A stretch of DNA of 64,000 nucleotides from positions 94,457 through 158,456 of the forward strand of contig CAXAMN010013925.1 of the NCBI GenBank assembly GCA_963970005.1. The letters are read 5' to 3'. Source of the stretch: Durusdinium trenchii (lineage: Eukaryota > Sar > Dinophyceae > Suessiales > Symbiodiniaceae). Position 1 is the stretch's first letter. Every line of letters starts with the position of its first letter. The notes under the pieces were generated by a model. The model did not search any database. It saw only the letters and a program-made list of their open reading frames with translations, and was not told the origin of the DNA. Positions 11,095 through 21,659 of this stretch are shown here, piece after piece. Both the position numbers and the translations under genes were made by a program.

Positions 11095-11460
11095 TCCCCT
11101 TCTCCCCCTTCCCTCCCCGTTCTTTCTTTGCTTTCTGGCGTTTTCCTGAATGCAATACTCAGGATCTCCCCTCTCTTTCTTGGGTGTGTCCTTGGACGAT
11201 TGTTCGTAGCTGGGAACACCTTCCTTTCCTCTCCCTTTTTCTCCCTCTCTCTTTCTTTCCTTCTCTCTTTCCTCTCTTCACCCTCTTCCCTGGGTGTCCC
11301 TGGATGCTTCGTCATAGCTGGGAGCCCTTCTTTTTGGTGTGTCCCTGGACGCATTTGTCGTAGCTGGGAGCACCTTTGTCTCCTTCTTTCTTTCCCTCTC
11401 TTTTCTTCCTCCCCCTGCCCCCTCTTTCCTCGCGCGCGGCGTGTTTTACAAGCAAACTAG
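11095..11460 (+). repeat. Polypyrimidine region with three copies of a TCCCTGGACG repeat
   Basis: Long CT-rich tracts alternate with three related blocks of about 38 bp, near 11184, 11290 and 11335. The shared parts are GGTGTGTCC, TGGACG and TCGTAGCTGGGA. The tracts make long Phe/Ser/Leu-rich frames that I do not read as protein. Confidence 0.6.
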
Positions 11461-11464
11461 GCTT

Positions 11465-11889
11465 CTGCAACAGGTTTTTCTAATGAGGTTTGGTTTGTCA
11501 TCGGTTTGTCCCCGTTCATTTGGTTCCCCTTTCATCGGCCCCCACAGACGATTTTTTCCTCTTTTCTTTCATGTCTTTCTGTCTTCATGCCTCTTCATCC
11601 TCATCCTTTCTTTCTCTTGCGCGCACTTTCGTCCGGACCTTAGCTTGTACACATACACGCACGCGTACTTTACTTACAGCGAGGTTCAGGTGGCCCAGGT
11701 TCGTTACAATGAGGTTTGGCTCATCGGTTGTCCCTCTTCACTTGGTTCCTTTTCATCGGCAACCACACACACCTTTGTTTGTCTTGTCCTCCTCATTTTC
11801 ATCTGTCCCTTTTGCGTGTACATGTGCCTACCTCCTTTCCGGGCAGGATGGAGGTCACACATGCCTCCCTTCGGGGAGGCGTGTGTGTG
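11465..11889 (+). repeat. Two pyrimidine-rich leader units
   Basis: Two tandem copies of about 190-200 bp, each starting near AATGAGGTTTGG and containing TCATCGG, TTGGTTCC and a TCTTCATG or TCCTCAT stretch. The second ends in the hairpin GCCTCCC/GGGGAGGC (11856-11878) followed by (GT)n and unit A2. Confidence 0.7.
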
Positions 11890-12246
11890 TAACCCTTGGA
11901 ATCATAGGGATCCTTTCGGATTGTTTTGAGCTTTTAGCAGGGGGGCTGGTTGTTCATGCAAGTACCAGCCCAACGAAGAGGCTTGCATTGAACACTGATA
12001 TCGGTGGGGACGCTCACCGACGTACCTGCATTTTCCTTTTCCGGATGGCATGAGGCTAAGCCCAGAACCTCACTCGGCAGACATGAACGAACGTTGTCAC
12101 CCTGTCGGACCGTCTTCGCTTTGAGCTTTTGGCCTTCTTTCCTCTTGAAGTCCTCAAGGTTCCCGTGGGTTGTACATGTACTCTTAGGAAATGGAACCCT
12201 AGGCCGGCGTGTGGCACTGCATTCAGTTCAGTACACAATATCTCAA
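11890..12246 (+). repeat. GT-bounded pseudoknot unit A2
   Basis: Almost identical to A1. Outer helix GCAGG 11937-11941 with CCTGC 12025-12029; P2 11943-11950 with 11964-11971; pseudoknot strand CTTGCATTGAACA 11982-11994. The single change in that strand (G to A) turns the U-G pair of A1 into U-A. It is joined to the next unit through a shared AAGTGTGTAACCC junction. Confidence 0.85.
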
Positions 12247-12666
12247 GTGTGTAACCCTTGGAATCATAGGGATCCTTTTGGATTTTTCAGGTTTGCCTTT
12301 CTGTTTTCTTTCACAGCAAGGGGGACTGTCTACCCCACAGAAGTGACAGTCCAACGAAGAGGCTTCTGTGGCGGTACTGATATCACTGGAGACGTCCAGT
12401 GACGTACCTGCGTTTTTCCTTCCTTCCTTCCTGAATGGCATGAGGCTAAGCCAAGAACCTCGAAGTTTTGATGTTTTCTTTGAACTGCAGATGCGAGCGG
12501 ACCGTCGTCAGCCTGTTCGTCCGTCGTTCGATTTCTTCTTCTTTGGGCCATTTCTCCGTTTGAAGACCCCCAGGATTCGCTGGTTCCCTACCGATACTCT
12601 TAGGACATGGAACCCTAGGCCGGCATGTGGCACCGCTATCAAGTCAGTACGCATATCCATGAGTGT
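12247..12666 (+). repeat. GT-bounded pseudoknot unit B1
   Basis: Same architecture, different sequence. P2 GGACTGTC 12323-12330 with GACAGTCC 12345-12352; linker AACGAAGA 12353-12360; pseudoknot CCACAGAAG 12335-12343 with CTTCTGTGG 12363-12371, nine perfect pairs; hairpin TCACTGGA/TCCAGTGA 12383-12390/12395-12402. The 3' outer strand CCTGC is at 12407-12411; the 5' strand carries a one-base insertion (GCAAGG). The tail contains GGTTCC/GGAACC-type pairing and ends CATATCCATGAGTGTG. Confidence 0.85.
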
Positions 12667-12920
12667 GTTTGGCCACGTGCCAGCGGGATGAGCCCGCAGA
12701 GTGCCTCCCGTGGACCCGTTGAACGGGGGTTTGTCGTTATCTCCCTTGCTTTGGAGATGTACGTGCCCAGAGCGGGCGAAGGTGGCCTAGGCCGTACGTA
12801 CGATGATTTTTGCCCCATCTTTGGAATTCCAAGTTGGCTCATGCCTGTACGTGACTGTAGCGGTCAAAGCAGCCAGCCATTTCGGCAGGGCACAAGGTGA
12901 CCACAGCGGTCAAAGCAAGT
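12667..12920 (+). repeat. Companion structured block, copy 2
   Basis: Follows B1 directly. Hairpin ATCTCC/GGAGAT (12739-12744/12753-12758) replaces the CGTTCCC/GGGAACG of copy 1. GCCC/GGGC (12765-12768/12774-12777) replaces TGTCCG/CGGACA. It ends with two GTGAC...GCGGTCAAAGC blocks. Confidence 0.75.
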
Positions 12921-12959
12921 TTAAGGTCCATTGGGACCTGTCGCAACCTCGGATGCACA

Positions 12960-13405
12960 CACAGCGTGCACATTGAAACGAGGCAGGTCACCTAGGTCGT
13001 TGCAATGAGGTTTGGTCTCATCGGTTTCCGTCCCCTCCATTTGGTTCCCCTTTCACCACTTCCCCTTCACACACCTTTGATTCCTCCTTTCTTTCACGTC
13101 CTCCTGTCTTCATGTCTGGTCATCTCATCCTTTCCTTCGTTTGCGTGCACATTGGTCCCGGCCTTAGTGTGTACGTGCACTTTTGCATACCTTTAAACAC
13201 AGGTTTCAGGTCGCCCAGGTCTTTACAATGAGGTGGGCTTCATCGGGTGTCCCTGTGCGCTTGGTTCCTTTCTCATTTCCACCACACACACCTTTGCCCC
13301 GTCTCGTCCTCCTGTCATGTCTTCATTCTTTTGTCTTGCGCGCGCACACGTACACATTGGCCCTCACCTTAGTTTTACGCCTCGCGAGGGGAGGCGTGTG
13401 CGTGT
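12960..13405 (+). repeat. Two pyrimidine-rich leader units
   Basis: Tandem copies of the 190-200 bp leader, starting at CAATGAGGTTTGG and ACAATGAGGTGGG. The second ends in the hairpin ACGCCTC/GAGGCGT (13377-13397) and the (GT)n preceding unit B2. The inverted counterpart at 34455-34860 has ACGCCTCCCC/GGGGAGGCGT, an extended version of the stem. Confidence 0.75.
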
Positions 13406-13818
13406 AACCCTTGGAATCATAGGGATCCTTTGGATTTTTCAGGTTTGCCTTTCTGTTTTCTTTCACAGCAGGGGGACTGTCTACCCCACAGAAGTGACAG
13501 TCCAACGAAGAGGCTTCTGTGACGGTACTGATATCACTGGAGACGTCCAGTGACGTACCTGCGTTTTTCCTTCTTCCTTCCTGAATGGCATGAGGCTAAG
13601 CCAAGAACCTCGAAGTTTTGATGTTTTCTTTGAACTGCAGATGCGAGCGGACCGTCGTCAGCCTGTTCGTCCGTCGTTCGATTTCTTCTTCTTTGGGCCA
13701 TTTCTCCGGTTTGAAGACCCCCAGGATTCGCTGGTTCCCTACCGATACTCTTAGGACATGGAACCCTAGGCCGGCGTGTGGCACCGCTATCAAGTCAGTA
13801 CGCATATCCATGAGTGTG
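13406..13818 (+). repeat. GT-bounded pseudoknot unit B2
   Basis: Close relative of B1. GCAGG 13468-13472 with CCTGC 13558-13562; P2 13474-13481 with 13496-13503; pseudoknot CACAGAAG with CTTCTGTG (13514-13521), eight pairs because the ninth base changed. Same tail, ending CATGAGTGTGTGTG. Confidence 0.85.
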
Positions 13819-13825
13819 TGTGTGT

Positions 13826-14205
13826 GTAACCTTTGGAGTCATAAGGTTCCTGTAAAAGCAGGGGGCTCGTGGACGCATGGATGGCACGAGCCAACGAAGA
13901 CCCATCCATGTCGTCGTGAAAACGTACCTGCAATTTGATCCCTCCTGGGTTTGTGGGGTGACAGCTGGAGGATACCAAGCTTTGGTCCCTGCTTGTAACT
14001 AGAACAAGATCTTTCTTCTTGCTTCGGTTCTGCAGTCACGCATAGGGCTTTGCTTTTGCTTTCTTGCGTTTTGGAGTTTGGCCACCTAACGACTAGAAAT
14101 GATCAGGCCCCACCTTACTACCTGACCTTTCAGGAACTTGGTACCCTAGGTTGCCGTGTGGCGGGCGGCATTCGAGTCAGTACGCATTTCAATAAGTGTG
14201 TGTCC
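13826..14205 (+). repeat. GT-bounded pseudoknot unit C
   Basis: Independent sequence version of the fold. 5' hairpin AACCTT/AAGGTT (13826-13831/13841-13846) covaries with the CCCT/AGGG of A and B around the loop TGGAGTCAT. GCAGG 13856-13860 with CCTGC 13925-13929; P2 GGCTCGTG 13862-13869 with CACGAGCC 13883-13890; pseudoknot CATGGATGG 13874-13882 with CCATCCATG 13900-13908; short hairpin CGT/ACG closing a GAAA loop (13913-13922). The tail ends CATTTCAATAAGTGTGTG. Confidence 0.85.
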
Positions 14206-14460
14206 GTGCCATTGGGGGAGGGAAAACATGCTGGTGGAAATTTGGCACGTCGCTGGGGAGCGGGACGATTGGTCCACGAGGCTTGTTGTTACATTGTTGT
14301 ATCTGGTCTGTGGCACACCGAGTGGCCAAACTATATACGTCTGTGATGTTGCTGCGCCACGCCGTTTTGCGCGGCCTCGATGGAAAGTGCGTTCGCGTGA
14401 TTGTGCGCCAAGTGTAAATTCAGCATGTCGCTGGGGACCGGGATGATGCGCGGTGTCCAC
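14206..14460 (+). repeat. Third shared block, plus orientation
   Basis: GGTCTGTGGCACAC, GTGGCCAAACTAT and GATGTTGCTGCGCCA recur in inverted orientation at 35630-35760, directly beside unit E, so the block belongs to the same composite repeat. Confidence 0.65.
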
Positions 14461-15875
14461 GACGTTCGGTGATCCTCATCACCATTATCACCACACCATC
14501 ACCATCATCTTCTTCAACCCTCATCCTCGCCCTTGTCACTTGTCCTTCGACTCCGGGTGCCAGGCTTCCAAGTTCGCCTGCCGTTGGATCAGCTCCTTGC
14601 GCTCAAGGAAATGATGTGAGGTCATGACCCTGATGTTTCCAAGTGCCTCAATCCCTGAGTGCAGTCCCATCAGTCAAGGGATCCACGGGAAGTGCTTCAC
14701 GGGCCAATGTAGAGGCTCCAGAAAGTGGGCTTGTCTGGAATCAAACTTTCTGAAGTCTTATGAGTTTTATGCTATCTTGTGATCTTATAGTCTCCACGTA
14801 TTTGCCGTTCCCAAGCTCCAGCAAAGTGCCTTAGCAATGTTTGAAGAGCCTGATCTGCAGGCCTCATGCAACCAGATCAAACATGTGAGAGAGAAAGGGC
14901 GCAAAATGGTGCAAATGCTCGCATAAATGCTTTCGACTGGTGTACCCAAGTTAGCCTTTGGTCCTGCGCAAGGATGTAAGTGGGAAGGCTGGGAAGGGTC
15001 GCGAAGTATAAGTACACGCCATCATTGTCATTGAGACAGGAGTGGAGCAACAAACACAATGGCAATTCGTGGATTCCCAGTATCCACAGTTCAAATGCAA
15101 AAGCTCAGATGCACTAACTTGTTGTGTTTCCTGGTGATTTGAAGAAACCACTGTCTTATGCCGTCCTGGTCCATCAATGAAAAACCAACAGAATGTTCTC
15201 CCAGGCAAAGCTTAAACCCCTGTCAAAGCTTCACAAGGACTTCATTTGCCTAAGCTTCCGGTCCTAAAGTATCCGTGTTAAGTGCCCGCACAAGAAGGAG
15301 AGGCGTGTCTCCCACCTGCCCAAATGAGCCAAATATGACACCCTTCCGCATCGAAAATACTGTATTGAGATCGAGGGGCGCTTGTTCTCTATCAAAGAAT
15401 CAGCAAACCTATGCTGAGAAGGCCAGGATTTGTGCTGTTCTTTGAAGGGACTCGCAAAGACCAAAAACAATCGAAGAAACATGATGGTAGTGGCATCCCA
15501 TGAGGTTTTGCCGTTTTCGGCCTATCCCCCTCAAAAACGGTACGAAGGGTTTTGCATCTTCCCATGGGATTGTCATATTTTACATGGGATCTCCCTTGGA
15601 TCCCAACGTTTTTTCATGTATATAATCGCAGGATCACCACTGGAGCTTTGCCTCATTAATCTCCTCAAAAGTGGCACCACGAGCCAAGGCCTCATTCTCA
15701 TTGAGGCCGCACGGCGTTCAAAAGCCAGAGGCAAACCAGGCATCCTTCGGTTCTAGTACCCTTTGTATCTACCACAGTGCCAGAAAAAGGACTTTCAGTA
15801 CTTGATTCTAATTCTATTCAACTGATTCTAAAGAAGACTCAGTGACTTCTTGCATATCCTCAGCTCGCATGTGCC
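14461..15875. other. No gene recognised; CAT/CAC-rich start
   Basis: Starts with a short CATCACCATCATC-type low-complexity stretch (14475-14525). The remainder has no frame with recognisable family content. Confidence 0.4.
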
Positions 15876-15879
15876 TCAA

Positions 15880-15978
15880 CGATCAAACTGCTTCGCAGCT
15901 GCTTCGCAGGCCTGCCGGGCCAGCGCCTCGTCTCGATCTTGTAGAGCTTCAAGGAGAAGTCGCCTGGCTTTGACGTTG
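15880..15978 (-). CDS. Possible isolated exon, helical, unknown
   Basis: On the minus strand a short helical, charged stretch (RRLLLEALQDRDEALARQAC, then EAAAKQFDR) follows an AG|G acceptor-like site (GCCAG|GCGACTT) and stops soon after. The amphipathic composition looks protein-like, but no partner exon was found and no family is recognised. Confidence 0.2.
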
Positions 15979-16129
15979 CATGGCCTGTTTGCTCCAGATC
16001 CGTGTGAAATGGACCCCACAAGTTCGGAGAATCTTCGAACCCAGGCTGTAACAAGTGGCCAGTACTCTCTGTTTGCTAGAGGGCATTCGCTATATTTGGT
16101 GCGCAAGCTTAAGTAGCCGGACAAACGCC

Positions 16130-18935
16130 CAGCAGCTCATCTCCCAAGCTGATCAGGGTGGAGCGGCGTGTCACAAGTCTCCTGATGCTCTTCTGCTTCC
16201 TGTCCAAGAATTAGACTCAGAGTGCAGAGTGCTTGTATCACGGTACCTGTTGCTAAAGGGTCTGGAATCTAGAATGAAGAGTCGTGCTAGATGAGTTAAA
16301 AGGTAATGGTAATATATTTTATATAGTACAAATATGCACTCTTGCTCGTTCACATTTTTTAGGCTTCAGTATCCTGATTGTACTTCGCCTGCCATGGCAA
16401 AGCCATGTCATGTGCAGTGTTGAAATGCATTCAATAACAATTGGGCAAGTTCCAGCAATGAAACTTGAGCAATGTTCCTGAGGGTGCGAGCGTAGGTAGA
16501 GTTGGTCATTCTCATCTGCATACGCAGCGGTTTCTCTAGCTCTCCACATTTGGAAACAGGTAGAGCACTACATTCGCATAGGCATGCCAGAATAAGTAGA
16601 AACAACTGAAACCATAGTGCTGGTACAACTGGAATGGACCGAGTGTGAGATCAAGGTGCATGTCTGTGCATGTCTGCGCACGTCAAACCAGCCAGTTGAG
16701 AGCCCACACCGCAGCTGGTTGAAGTTTCGCAACAGTCTGAGCGAGTGAAGTTGGCACCGCATGGGGTGGTGGCGATCACTCCGATGGAGCGAGCGATATT
16801 TCCAAGGTACAACATCCAACACGAATGACTGCCTGCTGACCTGCTATATAAAGTAAAGCAGCTGGGCTCCAACACGAAAGCGAAGCAAACAAGCAAAAAA
16901 CACCCTTCACAACGTCTCCCAGCAGTTCTCTGGGCTGGCTGCTTTGGAGGCTCCCATGTATAAGGCCTCATGAGTCAAACAAACCAAACAAGGTCAAACA
17001 ACGGCTTGATTTGTGAGGAACTCGGCTGACGGCTCAGTTCGAAGGGACGGTGATTCTATACAAAGTGGTCCACAGAGTCCACGTCAAACAAAAGCCTCTG
17101 GACATCTTTTGCACGATAGACTATATACAGTATATATATATATTATATTTATGTGTTTGTTGCATCTCACATGTTCAGTTGATCACCACTGAACACTGTT
17201 CATTTGGCCGCAGAAACAAATGCCAAACGGGGCATCTCCCCATCCCAAGTTGGCCTTCCTGCGCCTATTCCCAGTCCAAAAGATTCCAGCCTCATTGCAA
17301 ACATCGAGTAGTGCCGCAGCAACCTGCAGTTGCTACGTGTGTGTGTGTCTTGTGAATCAGCCACTGAATTGTTGCTTTGGAGGTTCGATGCTCACATGGC
17401 TCTGGGTCAACAAACGATGTGAAGCAATCCATCCTCCGCCGTGATACTGCCCAAAACGTGTGTGAAGCGATTCGGGTTCTCTGCATCCTCTGCAACTTAC
17501 AGTAAAAAACTGAAGCAAATGAGACGAACTTAGAAGTCTTGCGCAAATTGTATTATATATAATATAGTACTACATAGTGACATATTGGGACCAGGCCACC
17601 ATTCGATCACAATACTGGAATATCTCTCTTGTACGCTACAGCACCTTTCCTTCAGTAGGACAAGAAGCTTGAAGTTGACACCAGGCATATGGCAAGCTAT
17701 GCATCCGTTGCATGTATGCTGTATGTACCCGATCCTGCTGCCATTTCTGAATGACAGCACATCGTCAAAAGACGCAAAACAAAACATGTGTTTTGCTGGA
17801 TTTGGTAAATGAGAGCCTGCGAATGAATTGCTTGGTGTCATGCAGAGTGTTTGTCCAACAACAGTATGAAGAAAGCTTATGTGGACAGCAGACCCAAAGG
17901 TGACGAACGTTTTAGAGCAAACAAATCCTTTTGCGCCTCATCCCAGCACCCACATACACGAATTGCACAGCTCTCCTGCAAAGTCCCCAGACAGGTTGCC
18001 ACCATCACTGCAACAGTAGAATGTCAACAATGGAGTGCGTCAAGAAGCAAGCCAAAAAAGTGAGTATGCCCTAGGTCTCTTCCATGACCAGCAAGGAACC
18101 AGGACCTTTGCTGCTCTAGTTGTTTTTCAACGGTCCTCAGATGGACCCACCCACCCGTGCCGAAAAGAGTGACGTGCGATGTGTAAGACCTTCCCACATG
18201 GCCAAGGTGGCCAGAAGGCCCCAAGGCCAAGCGAAGTCCTCCAGGGTGGGCAAGGACTTGTTCAACTCCCATGCCTGGCAGTCGCTTCTCGTGTCGCCCA
18301 GTCCATCACGACAGCGGGCGCCGGTCACTTGGCTCAGTCCCCTCCGTCAGTGCGGAGCGGCCCCTCCTGGCCTGCTCTGGGCTGTAGCCATCAGCTTCCA
18401 CCTGCGCAAGATCAGTGATGCGGCTAAGCGACAGGACTATACCCGTTTCGGTGAAGTCTAGTGGACTATTGTTACCTGAATTGAGACTCTGCCGCGCATG
18501 TTCCTTCGCTACTCAGGTCTTTCTTATGGATTGTGAGGCAGATCATCTAAAAACATAATTCTAGCTGTGCAACAATGAACAAAATTGACGTGTCACCAAA
18601 ATCAACCGGCTAGCTGGTCCGAAGCTCACACTTTCCCGTCTGGCGAGTAGATCGAGATCTATACAGGCTGGAAGTGCACAGAGTTTGCACTCTCTGGAGT
18701 TTCCATGCACTCAATCTTTGTAGGCAGGGCAATGCCTTTGGAATCTGGTCATGCATTGGGTGTATCTCGATCGAGCAGCATCAAAATGCATGTTGCCATC
18801 CGCATGGAACAGAACGATAAATGAACTAGAATATTTCAACCATTTCTCCGATCCTTGTCGGACCAGACACATGGCACTTGCCAAAAAGGCGCACAGATTG
18901 ACGAATTAAGCAGCAGCACACAGTTGTCATAACAT
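16130..18935. other. No gene recognised
   Basis: Several frames of 60-110 codons on both strands, none with domain motifs. Short TA-rich tracts occur at 17125-17150 and 17550-17570. Confidence 0.4.
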
Positions 18936-18940
18936 TCATA

Positions 18941-18998
18941 TGTCTATATATATATATATATGTATATGTATAATGCATTTATGTATTATATATATACA
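18941..18998. repeat. (TA)n-rich tract
   Basis: TATATATATATATATATG followed by TATGTATAATGC and TATATATATAC. Confidence 0.8.
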
Positions 18999-19764
18999 AA
19001 ATACAATATGGCATGGAGACTACCACAAAGGTTCCTGCTCATGTTATATATAGAGGTTTTGAGGATGATGGAAGCACAATCCAATGCTTAATGTTATATA
19101 AAGTAGCACCTTTGGATGATGCCCAACAAAGCTTCTCCTTCAAGCACCCCAACGAGTTTCTCTTGATTACAGGAATTGCTGGTGAGGGTTCATGGAATGC
19201 CAGATTGCCACTGCAGAATGGAAGTCCTACAATACGATGTTGGCGGCCATTTCCTTTGCTCGCATCTTACACGAATTGAGCATACAAACAGGAAAGATTC
19301 TCACACTGTAATTTCATGTTTATGGAACAAGTGCAGGTCTCATTCTCGGTGATGCTAGCATTTTTTTTGGTGCGGCCGTCGCGTATCTGTGTTTGAGTGC
19401 GTGGAGACGCAACACCTTGAGTTTCATTATGCTGTTCGGTCCACTGGCGAGCGTAGATCACATAGATTCTGCAAGAATAAACAAAACTACCGTAATTCAA
19501 TCGCGATAAAGCATCTAGAAAATAGAGAGCGGGTGGTCATGGGGCCTGGGTTTTGGTTTTCCCAAAATTTTAGGTAAATGCTTCAATGGCAGCCCCTTTC
19601 CATATAAACGCACATATAATCTATTCCTGCTCTCTCTATGAACAAATATATTATGTATTCTGTATTCCTGAGACAGGGTCATTTTAGTGTTTTGGAAGCA
19701 GCAATCAGTCATTCAGATGGTTTTGAACCAGATATATAATTAGGAAAAAGCAGGCCATAAAAGT

Positions 19765-20210
19765 GTTTATTTTTACAATTGTCCTCTAGATCTCTGCTTG
19801 TAATAATGTTTAGATTTGGAAAGATTTTATATAGACGCTTTTATGTTATAAAAGATTCTCTATAGGTCTCTGCAGATAATCAGTTTTAGATTGAAACAAG
19901 TATATAGAAACCTTGTATGTTAAAAGTTTTCTTCTAGATTTCTGCGGGTAAGAGCTTGCATTTTCAAAGCTTTCCTCTGGATCTCTGGGAAAGTAGATAT
20001 CCCATATATGTGTGGTTTCATGAAAGGAAAGCTCTTGAAAGAAAGACTTATTTATTGATATATAGCATGTCTAAATTGACATGACCATTTCCAGAGATCC
20101 AGAGGAAAGCTTTTGAAATGAAAGTTTTTATGTATTTTATTGTAGAAATGATCATTCCCAGAGATCTGGAGGGAAGCTCTTGAATTAGAAGCTTGTACAT
20201 AAAACATGTT
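19765..20210. repeat. AT-rich degenerate tandem and inverted repeats
   Basis: About four degenerate units of 70-80 bp share TCCTCTAGATCTCTGC-like cores (near 19782, 19855, 19932 and 19973). The same core recurs inverted as CCAGAGATCCAGAGG (20091) and CCCAGAGATCTGGAGG (20157). TTCAAAGCTTTCCTCTGG near 19963 and CCAGAGGAAAGCTTTTGAA near 20099 can form a stem of about 30 bp with small gaps. Confidence 0.65.
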
Positions 20211-20663
20211 TAATATGTCTACAGTATTTCCAGTGATTGCTGTAAATAAATAAATCTAACTATTTACTCCAAAAAAGAGTTTTAGTCTTGTTCCCAGCAC
20301 TCCCAGGGCAAAAACATACTGTAAAACACGGGGTTTTGTACCATGTGTTCTCTTAAACTTAACAGACTAGAGCTAGAATAGACATAGGTAGAATTAAATT
20401 GGATTTGAGTTAGAGTTAAGATAGAACTGAATTGAAGCCGAATTTCAACTAAACTTATATTGACCTATAACTATAACCTATTTGAAACTAGATGGGAGTT
20501 GAATTAGCAAGGAATTGGAATTAAGATTAGAAGTTCGCCAGAAATAAGATGTAAGACGCTTGAGCTACAAGATGCACAAGTCGAGGAGGAATCGAAATTA
20601 CAAATCCGAAGCAAAAGCAACAAGCATTGAATTAGAACTACAGCTTACACAGATTCATAACTC
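20211..20663. other. AT-rich low-complexity stretch, no gene
   Basis: Repeated TTAGAGTTAAGATAGAACTG-like A/T-rich words without period or frame; it leads into the copia left LTR. Confidence 0.4.
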
Positions 20664-20841
20664 TGAGTAACAACAGTTCGAGGGCTCTCAAACTGCAAAG
20701 AAGGAAGCGGCGCGCTCCGAAATCAATTGCTTTTACCGCCATGGCACATGGTCAAGAAAGGTTGGCAGAAGGATCCTGAACACGAGTGGCCACGGGCGAC
20801 AAGCCTGAAAGACCAAGGAAACGCGTGGCATGAATTTCACA
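20664..20841 (-). repeat. copia 3' LTR
   Basis: Direct repeat of 29019-29197. It begins TGAGTAACAACAG and ends GGCATGAATTTCACA on the plus strand. Few substitutions separate the two copies (for example GGCGCGCTCC versus GGCACGCTAC), which implies a fairly young insertion despite the many frame breaks. Confidence 0.92.
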
Positions 20842-21659
20842 CTGATGTTTTTTTTGTTGGTCTTTCAGTGTCGACGTGGGACGTTGGAGCCAACTTGAGA
20901 ACTCTTCGCGAAGCCTCACGTCAAATTTCGTGAGTCCATCCGCATGCATCAGTCCTGTCGGGACCCAATGAAAGTCCTTGGCTGCAACTGTTTCCTGAAC
21001 AGCACGGATGTTGATCAAAGATCTTTTGTCCGTGGTATTGGGAGCTCCATTGATGATGCAGTCATATAATGATTTTGCATCTGTGCACTGCACAAAATCC
21101 AACTTGCTACCGGCTCTATGGGCTGGTATGTTGCACAAATTTCTGACAACATCATGTTGGCGTAAGCCGACCGATCCGCTCCTTCGTCTGCAGCCGAGCT
21201 CTCTGAAGCTAAGGTGCTCCTGCACACTCTTTGGGATCTGCAAGATCGCCAGTCCAGGATGTTGACCGGGCTGGTCCGCTGGCGCACGCTCGGTGTCGTG
21301 AGGCATACCAAGACTCCAAGCTGCGAGCTGGAATACTCCGCATTGGCGAAGCTTGCATCCGTGTATGTGACCAGCATGCTTCTTTTGTTCAGCGGCACAT
21401 TTGTCACCAACATTCCTCTATCTGGCGTCTCCTTGAGGAAGTCTACCGTGGAGTAGAGGGTCTTGAGGTCGGAGACCATTGTCTTCCTTCCACGGTTGTG
21501 CAAAGTGATGGCTACCTCTGGGCGCGCCTGCCCTGCTACCCATTGAAGGCAACCTGCGACACTTCGGAACTCCCTTTGTTCATCTTCGTTCAGGAGGTCA
21601 TTGGGAGGTCTGCCTCTAGCCACGGAGCCGGACTGGAGTCCTTTGAGAAACGTCTTCAT
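20752..21659 (-). pseudogene. copia RNase H
   Basis: Segment 21659-21015 carries the RT thumb and connection (EFRSVAGCLQWVAGQARPEV) and the RNase H motifs VTYTDASFAN (catalytic Asp) and STLASESSAADEGADR (Glu). Segment 21306-20752, in another frame, continues with VQCTDAKSLYDCI and HWVPTGLMHADGLTK and ends near the left LTR. The frame break lies inside the domain. Confidence 0.85.

Noticed and set aside
11095..11930. Phe/Ser/Leu-rich frames of up to 196 codons
   Set aside because: Explained by polypyrimidine tracts in the leader units; different frames are open in neighbouring copies.
13505..13562. Hammerhead ribozyme, suggested by CTGAT before a hairpin
   Set aside because: The CTGATGA and GAAA core boxes and the cleavage triplet arrangement are not present.
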